Assembly: GCA_020353135.1 (NCBI GenBank)
Contig: CP070688.1
Span: 2,504,918 to 2,515,213, forward strand
DNA: 10,296 nucleotides
From: Chloroflexota bacterium
GTDB lineage: Bacteria; Chloroflexota; Anaerolineae; Promineifilales; Promineifilaceae
Direction of reading: 5' to 3'
Both the position numbers and the translations under genes were made by a program. Positions 6,513 to 10,296 of the stretch are shown in pieces (the stretch's first letter is position 1; every line of letters begins with the position of its first letter). A model generated the notes under the pieces. The model was not told where the DNA came from. It did not search any database and worked only from the letters and a program-made list of their open reading frames with translations.

Positions 6513-8651
6513 CTATGTAATCCAAAGCGGCCGGGAACGAAAACGGCTGATAATGTCATCCAAATCAGTTAGGGTCTGGCCCATCGGGTGAAAAGTGGAC
6601 CAGTAGAGGTGCACGCCTATGCCGTCGGCAGCCTCGGCCGCAGCCCGGCTAGCCTCCAGAAACTGGATATGATCTTGCTTGACGCCGATCACGGTCGCGC
6701 CGGGGGAAAGCCCAGGATAAATGAATCTTACCCCGGGTAGCGCTTGACGATAGCGCTTAAGCAATTCTCGCCACCAGACGCTAAAAGTAGAGCCATCGGA
6801 CCAACTACTGCCTAAGCCTTCGACGACCGTATTGGGTTCATTGTGCAACTCGACGACAGCTTTGTGGCCAGCCAGTTGCTTCAGGGCCCTGCGGACATCG
6901 GCAACGGTGTATTCCAGGAACTGGCCCGGACTGATATCCCGGTCTCCGAAAGAGAGAAACGCGCGAACGATGAAGTGGGCATCGGGATGGTCGGTGGCGA
7001 GGCGAGCGATATCTTCGCCGCTATGAAAGGAAAGGACCTTGATGATACCTGGCCGCAGATCGACGAATTCCTGGAATTCGGCTTCGGTTATATCAGGATC
7101 GGCCGCCGCATGAAGACCGATTCGGGCGTTACCCATGAGCAATGCATCAGAATCCGGGTCATCGGCGTCGTCCGTTGGTGGTTCAAGGATGTCGTCGGGT
7201 ACACGGACAGGCGTGTACTCGCCCTGAGCTGGCCCAGTTACAGTTATCGACGAGCCCGGAGGAACATAGCCTAGTTTGGCCGCATCACGGCGGGGCGCTT
7301 CACGCACATTGCTGCCATACTTAGCTACCTTGGCCGTATCGCCAGCCACCAGTAATCCGTTGGTAAAGGACCAGCCGGGTGTCGTATCCTGATGCGGTTT
7401 GGGCGGTGGTTTGACCGGCTTATCTGATGGCCAGGAATCGGGCAATTCGATGTTGGGCAGCTTGTCAACGGCATTGATGACGTCTACTTCGCGAACCATA
7501 ACCGGCGTATAGGCCTCGTAGGCTGGTCCGGCGAGCGTTACCGTGGCGTATGCTTTGACCAGGCCGATATTCTGCCCGGAGCTATCTGGCCGGCTGCGCA
7601 GGTTGACACCTAGCTGAGATGCAAGCGCCTGGCGGCCGCCGTCGGGCGACAGGTACTGGCTTAGCACCCAGCCCAGGTAACCATCTTTCGGCGGGACGGT
7701 TTCCGGATCTGGCGGCGGCTGGGGAAGCGCCACTGCTCCCTGAAAGTCATTACGTCGTACGCGGATGGGCATGTAGGGGCCGTCCGTCTGGCCGAGCACG
7801 GCCACAGTGCTATTGGCCTTGACCATGCCGATATTGCGCGCCGCTCGATCCGGCTTAGTTCGCAGATTGATGCCGTGCGATCCGACTACGGCTTGCTTGC
7901 CGACAACGGTGAGGAAGCGTTTCCAAGCCCAACCATCGACCGTCGCCACGATCGGCGGTGGTTCTGGAGCGGGCTTCCGCGATTGCTTGTCAGCCTGGCC
8001 GACGGCCGCCTTGGCTACCTTCACACGGTTGAATTGCCCTTGTCTGGCTACGACGAAAACGATGGTGCCAGCCGGAACGTGAAGCGTGTGCTCACGATCC
8101 ACGTAAAGCGTGGCGCCGCCGGCGTTGACCTGGGCCAGTTTGCCTCTTCTGTAGATCGCGTCGTCGAGAAGCCAGCCTTCAACAAACGGCCCGGCCGGCT
8201 CTTGCCATCCCAGGAGCGGCAGCAGAAAAGGCGTCGGGTCGATGATATTGTAGGGCCAGCGGCCGACTTTCGCTCCCGTCTTTTTGAGCGTCAGATGAAG
8301 GTGGGAGCCAAAACTATTACCGGTATTGTCGGCCAGCCCGAGCACGGTTCCTGCTTCCACTATCTGGCCAGTGCGCACAAAGGTTTTCTGGAGATGGCCA
8401 TAGATGGTCTTGTAGCCGTCCTGGTGAGCCACGCGAACGTGAATGCCATAATTGTGGCCGGTTGGCTTATTATGAACTCGAAACACCTCGCCTGGAGCAA
8501 CGCAGAATACTTTGCTGCCAGTAGGCGCACGGAGGTCAATTCCGTCATGCCCGGGTAAACCAAACTGGGCGTAGTTCCTTGGATTGACACCGAAGTGCTG
8601 GGTGATAACCCGATATTCCGTCGGCCAGACCTCGAATCTGAATCCTGCCAT
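6513..8651 (-). CDS. M23 (LytM-type) peptidase, SH3-like modules and truncated TIM-barrel glycoside hydrolase-like domain
   Basis: The frame gives 712 residues from ATG at 8651, with AGGA (8658-8661) spaced 6 nt upstream. Residues 1-150 are an M23 metallopeptidase with every zinc and catalytic residue: H35 and D39 in GHDGIDL, H86 in YGHL, and H119 in SHLHL. M23 enzymes cut peptide cross-links in peptidoglycan or similar peptides. Residues 150-210 are a beta-rich linker module, possibly a divergent SH3. Three SH3-like modules follow, marked by G-x-N-(L/V)-R at 260-264, 348-352 and 446-450, joined by Pro-rich linkers. From about 506 a TIM-barrel begins (RIGLHAAADPD) with the clan GH-A acid/base motif HNEP (E605). 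The protein ends at PLWIT followed by TAG, where the nucleophile Glu would be residue 713. No signal peptide is present, and a stop 13 codons upstream of the ATG excludes an in-frame one. As written, the peptidase half is intact and the glycosidase half lacks its nucleophile and last strand. Confidence 0.9.
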   Translation of the reverse strand: MAGFRFEVWPTEYRVITQHFGVNPRNYAQFGLPGHDGIDLRAPTGSKVFCVAPGEVFRVHNKPTGHNYGIHVRVAHQDGYKTIYGHLQKTFVRTGQIVEAGTVLGLADNTGNSFGSHLHLTLKKTGAKVGRWPYNIIDPTPFLLPLLGWQEPAGPFVEGWLLDDAIYRRGKLAQVNAGGATLYVDREHTLHVPAGTIVFVVARQGQFNRVKVAKAAVGQADKQSRKPAPEPPPIVATVDGWAWKRFLTVVGKQAVVGSHGINLRTKPDRAARNIGMVKANSTVAVLGQTDGPYMPIRVRRNDFQGAVALPQPPPDPETVPPKDGYLGWVLSQYLSPDGGRQALASQLGVNLRSRPDSSGQNIGLVKAYATVTLAGPAYEAYTPVMVREVDVINAVDKLPNIELPDSWPSDKPVKPPPKPHQDTTPGWSFTNGLLVAGDTAKVAKYGSNVREAPRRDAAKLGYVPPGSSITVTGPAQGEYTPVRVPDDILEPPTDDADDPDSDALLMGNARIGLHAAADPDITEAEFQEFVDLRPGIIKVLSFHSGEDIARLATDHPDAHFIVRAFLSFGDRDISPGQFLEYTVADVRRALKQLAGHKAVVELHNEPNTVVEGLGSSWSDGSTFSVWWRELLKRYRQALPGVRFIYPGLSPGATVIGVKQDHIQFLEASRAAAEAADGIGVHLYWSTFHPMGQTLTDLDDIISRFRSRPLWIT

Positions 8652-8657
8652 CCTTGT

Positions 8658-8661
8658 TCCT
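8658..8661 (-). promoter_or_regulatory. Ribosome binding site of the M23 gene
   Basis: On the minus strand AGGA lies 6 nt before the ATG at 8651-8649. An in-frame TAA at 8690-8688 stands 13 codons upstream, with no other start between them. This fixes the start codon. Confidence 0.6.
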
Positions 8662-8676
8662 ATGGAGTTGTCAGCA

Positions 8677-8700
8677 CTACATCTAGATTATGTCATGTAG
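8677..8700. promoter_or_regulatory. Inverted repeat in the divergent intergenic region, possible operator
   Basis: CTACAT at 8677-8682 and ATGTAG at 8695-8700 are perfect 6-bp inverted arms around 12 bp. The palindrome ATCTAGAT (8681-8688) overlaps the left arm. The element covers the expected transcription start and early leader of the leftward M23 gene and lies about 90 bp before the rightward gene, so a repressor could act here. No regulator gene is visible nearby. Short arms like these can arise by chance. Confidence 0.25.
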
Positions 8701-8727
8701 TCTAGCCCAAATATGGGGTCATAGCAA
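8699..8727 (-). promoter_or_regulatory. Candidate sigma-70-type promoter for the M23 gene
   Basis: Reading leftward, TTGCTA (8727-8722) matches the -35 consensus at 4 of 6 positions. A 17-bp spacer leads to TAGACT (8704-8699), which matches the -10 consensus at 4 of 6. Transcription would start near 8692, leaving a leader of about 40 nt that contains the ribosome site and part of the inverted repeat. Confidence 0.35.
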
Positions 8728-8754
8728 GAAGTTTAGGTTACAAAACGGCGAATT

Positions 8755-8782
8755 TTGCTGTTCGTTCCACACTCAGTAGAAT
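8755..8782 (+). promoter_or_regulatory. Candidate promoter of the rightward cluster, placed to give a leaderless mRNA
   Basis: TAGAAT at 8777-8782 is a 5-of-6 match to the -10 consensus. A weak -35 (TTGCTG, 8755-8760) lies 16 bp upstream. Only six bases (8783-8788) separate the -10 box from the ATG at 8789, so initiation at the usual distance would begin on or next to the start codon. Consistent with this, the bases before the ATG contain no Shine-Dalgarno sequence. Confidence 0.4.
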
Positions 8783-8788
8783 TGGTCT

Positions 8789-9130
8789 ATGGGTTTCTTG
8801 AAAAGGCTTTTCGGCGGTGAGGACTCGAATCGGTCTGCTGGTTCGGATGACCAGGGTTTTTTCCTGTATGTTCAGTGCGACAACTGCGCGGCCAAGGTCC
8901 GGCTGAGGGTGCACAAGCAACATGACCTGAACTATGAAGATGATGGGTTTGTTTGGGTGAAGACGATTATCGATAGTCGCTGCTTCCGGCCGATGCATAC
9001 CGTGGTCCATTTCGACCGAAACTACCATATGGTCAGCCATGAATTGGAAGGCGGACGGTACATCAGCCGCGAGGAGTATGAAGCGCCTGACGTAAGCCAG
9101 GTCACGGAATCGGAGCAGCCTGAAGGTTAA
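8789..9130 (+). CDS. Conserved hypothetical protein with CxxC motif (113 aa)
   Basis: This is a soluble 113-residue protein with a basic-hydrophobic start (MGFLKRLFGGEDS), then a beta-rich core: FFLYVQCDNCAAKVRLRV, a loop with DLNYEDDGF, VWVKTII, a third Cys in DSRCFR, and VVHFDRNYHMVSHE, ending in GGRYISREEYEAP. C30 and C33 form a CxxC knuckle, and C65 with a nearby His could complete a metal site. I recall similar short proteins with an FLKRLFG start from Chloroflexota, of unknown function. The N-terminal amphipathic stretch could touch the membrane, but no transmembrane segment is present. It is the first gene of a rightward cluster, 5 bp before the redoxin gene, which suggests shared transcription and perhaps a thiol- or metal-linked role. 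No function can be assigned. Confidence 0.85.
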   Translation: MGFLKRLFGGEDSNRSAGSDDQGFFLYVQCDNCAAKVRLRVHKQHDLNYEDDGFVWVKTIIDSRCFRPMHTVVHFDRNYHMVSHELEGGRYISREEYEAPDVSQVTESEQPEG

Positions 9131-9135
9131 AGTCT

Positions 9136-9456
9136 GTGACTATGAGCGATTCTTCGACTGAAAAAATCAACCTGTACGTATCAAACTGGTGCGCTCATTC
9201 CAGGAGCGTCGAAGGTTTCCTCGATCGTAACAATATCACGGTGAACAAGATCAAGATCGACGGCGATCAGCAGGCTCGGGCCGAATTGGTCGAAATCAAT
9301 GACGGTTACGCGAGTGTGCCAACTCTGGTTTTCCCCGACGGTTCGAAACTAACTGAGCCGTCGTTGAGCCAATTGCGAGCTAAGCTAGGCCTGGAATCGG
9401 AAGCGGGCTTGGTTGGGCGCATTCGGGGTATATTGGGCAGCAATAATCCCGACTAA
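9136..9456 (+). CDS. Mycoredoxin/glutaredoxin-like protein with monothiol CxxS active site
   Basis: The translation is a small thioredoxin fold. Strand 1 is INLYVSNW, the active site is WCAHS (C19 from the GTG start) followed by helix 1 (RSVEGFLDRNN), then the KIKID strand. Next come the cis-Pro turn SVPTLVFPDG and the C-terminal LTEPSLSQLRAKLGL, the last two being typical of mycoredoxin-1-like glutaredoxins. The usual second cysteine of CxxC is Ser, giving a monothiol site that can resolve mixed disulfides with low-molecular-weight thiols but cannot form the intramolecular disulfide. A tail of about 20 residues (SEAGLVGRIRGILGSN) exceeds the core fold. GTG at 9136 has GAAGG (9122-9126) 9 nt upstream. 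ATG at 9142 is an alternative two codons on, with poorer spacing. The gene probably follows the CxxC-protein gene in one transcript. Confidence 0.87.
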   Translation: MTMSDSSTEKINLYVSNWCAHSRSVEGFLDRNNITVNKIKIDGDQQARAELVEINDGYASVPTLVFPDGSKLTEPSLSQLRAKLGLESEAGLVGRIRGILGSNNPD

Positions 9457-9483
9457 TCCATATTCTCCGCTACCACACCAGAT

Positions 9484-9509
9484 CCCTGGCGTTCCGTTAG
9501 ATGCCTGGG
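9484..9509 (+). other. Imperfect hairpin upstream of lspA
   Basis: CCCTGGC (9484-9490) and GCCTGGG (9503-9509) can form a 7-bp stem with one T-T mismatch and a 12-nt loop. It lies in the 73-bp gap between the redoxin stop and lspA. No T-tract follows, so it is at most a weak attenuator, a processing site or chance. Confidence 0.2.
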
Positions 9510-9529
9510 TGTGCGCCCCGAGCTAAGAT

Positions 9530-10042
9530 ATGGTTGGTGGCTCACGATTCTCGTTTATGCTACCCGTCTTCTTGATCATTTTGTCCTTTGGCCTTGACCG
9601 GCTGTCAAAATTGTGGGCGGCCGCGTATCTGGTCGATCAGGGACCAGCGCAACTTCACCCGTTACTTGCCCTTTATCCCACCTATAATCGTGGCCTAGCG
9701 TTTGGCCTGGCTCAAGGCATCGGACCGATTGTTGGCTGGCTGTCGATAGTCATCGTGGTGGGCCTGCTCATATACTTGAGGCGATTGCCACCCTCGATGT
9801 GGCTGACGCGCGCTGGCCTGGCACTATTGATCGGTGGGGCGCTGGGCAACATGGTCGATCGAGTCACGGTCGGCCAGGTTCTGGATTTCATTACGACGCC
9901 GCTGCGCCCTGGTGTATTTAATGTCGCCGACGTGATGATATATACAGGCGTGTTCGTCAGCCTGGCCGGGGCAATACTCCAGCGAGAGGGCGAGGTGGCG
10001 GTCGCGCAGGTCGTCGACGGCGAGGAACAGACTTCACTCTAA
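9530..10042 (+). CDS. lspA: Lipoprotein signal peptidase (signal peptidase II)
   Basis: LspA is an inner-membrane aspartyl protease that removes the signal peptide of diacylated prolipoproteins at the lipobox cysteine. The 170-residue length is typical. The conserved blocks appear in order: LDRLSKLWA (residues 22-30), YNRGLAFGL (52-60), GGALGNMVDR (102-111), QVLDFI with catalytic D119, and FNVADVMIYTG with catalytic D134. The 15-residue spacing is a little shorter than the 19 in Pseudomonas LspA, in line with a shorter periplasmic loop. Hydrophobic segments lie near 9-22, 66-83, 93-106 and 133-150. The ATG at 9530 has only a weak ribosome site; ATG at 9557 (M10) is an alternative but would clip the first membrane helix. 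A charged 20-residue C-terminal tail (REGEVAVAQVVDGEEQ) is variable in the family. The stop overlaps the convergent gene by 4 bp. Confidence 0.97.
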   Translation: MVGGSRFSFMLPVFLIILSFGLDRLSKLWAAAYLVDQGPAQLHPLLALYPTYNRGLAFGLAQGIGPIVGWLSIVIVVGLLIYLRRLPPSMWLTRAGLALLIGGALGNMVDRVTVGQVLDFITTPLRPGVFNVADVMIYTGVFVSLAGAILQREGEVAVAQVVDGEEQTSL

Positions 10043-10296
10043 AGGCGCCGGATCAGGGCCAGGATAAAAAACAAGCCTCCAATTCCCCACGCGAGCCAGG
10101 CCAATTCAGTTTCATCGTTGACGTAAAGAAGTGTACCGCTGACGATTAGAGTCGCGCTCATCAGACTCCAATCTGGCTGGCCAATCTTCCGCTCGATCTG
10201 ATCAAGGCGGCGCAATAGCGTCCGATCGGGCGGGGTCTGTACCCGCAAACGACCGTATTCTGCATCGGTCAAGACCCGATCCGCGCGCCCGGGTAG
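10039..10296 (-). CDS. Small membrane protein with two predicted transmembrane helices, 5' end probably outside the window
   Basis: The leftward frame ends at TAG (10041-10039), overlapping the lspA stop. A TTG at 10272 could start a 77-residue protein, but the frame is open to the window edge (LPGRADRV before that codon), so the true start may lie outside. From the TTG, residues 1-35 are polar and helical (LLRRLDQIERKIGQPDW), 36-51 form a first hydrophobic segment, a short NDETE loop follows, and 57-74 (LAWLAWGIGGLFFILALI) form a second, closed by RRL. This is the build of a small integral membrane hairpin with a cytoplasmic coiled N-terminus by the positive-inside rule. I do not recognise the family. 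The frame is plausible because both hydrophobic segments and the basic ends are coherent, but it is short. Confidence 0.65.
   Translation of the reverse strand, partial: LPGRADRVLTDAEYGRLRVQTPPDRTLLRRLDQIERKIGQPDWSLMSATLIVSGTLLYVNDETELAWLAWGIGGLFFILALIRRL

Noticed and set aside
6513..6515. Reassignment of UAG to a sense codon in this organism
   Set aside because: The small membrane gene at 10039 appears to end naturally in TAG at the convergent boundary, and I see no other in-frame TAG in the clear genes. A single case does not support a changed code.
7875..8558. 227-codon plus-strand frame opposite the M23 gene
   Set aside because: It lies wholly antisense to the M23 and SH3 domains, whose zinc ligands and SH3 motifs are intact on the minus strand. 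Its translation shows no family features.
9524..9529. TAAGAT directly before the lspA ATG, resembling a -10 box
   Set aside because: It would start transcription inside lspA, and no -35 match lies at the right distance. Transcription from the upstream cluster is simpler.

Overview
The window is GC-rich bacterial chromosomal DNA, densely coded on both strands. I see no mobile element, CRISPR array or RNA gene. The gene repertoire best fits an uncultured or environmental Chloroflexota bacterium (Anaerolineae-like). It has a very large TPR protein, a signal-less M23 peptidase fused to SH3-like modules and a TIM-barrel hydrolase, a small CxxC protein beginning MGFLKRLFGG, a mycoredoxin-like protein and LspA. 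This assignment rests on remembered family resemblance, not on a search.

Layout. Positions 1-6238 (+) hold the 3' part of a giant gene whose 5' end lies outside the window. After about 250 residues of helical non-TPR sequence it encodes 52 consecutive TPR units, 51 of exactly 34 residues and one of 33, then a 58-residue C-terminal cap. Positions 6324-8651 (-) hold a multidomain wall-hydrolase-type gene. It is interrupted by an in-frame TAG at 6513-6515, and the same frame runs on as recognisable protein for 62 more codons. The TAG falls where the catalytic nucleophile glutamate of a clan GH-A hydrolase is expected (W-I-T-stop-A-S-H-N). A 137-bp divergent intergenic region (8652-8788) separates this gene from a rightward cluster: a 113-residue CxxC protein (8789-9130), a monothiol mycoredoxin-like protein (9136-9456) and signal peptidase II, lspA (9530-10042). 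A small two-helix membrane protein (10039-10296, -) converges on lspA with a 4-bp overlap and is cut by the right edge.

How the genes relate. The small CxxC protein and the redoxin are 5 bp apart and are probably co-transcribed, perhaps with lspA 73 bp further on. A good -10 box sits so close to the first ATG of this cluster that the mRNA may be leaderless. The TPR gene and the hydrolase converge and have no evident functional link. The strongest observations are the stop codon exactly at the inferred catalytic Glu and the length, regularity and cysteine spacing of the TPR array. I found no convincing evidence for a complete, undescribed multi-gene system.
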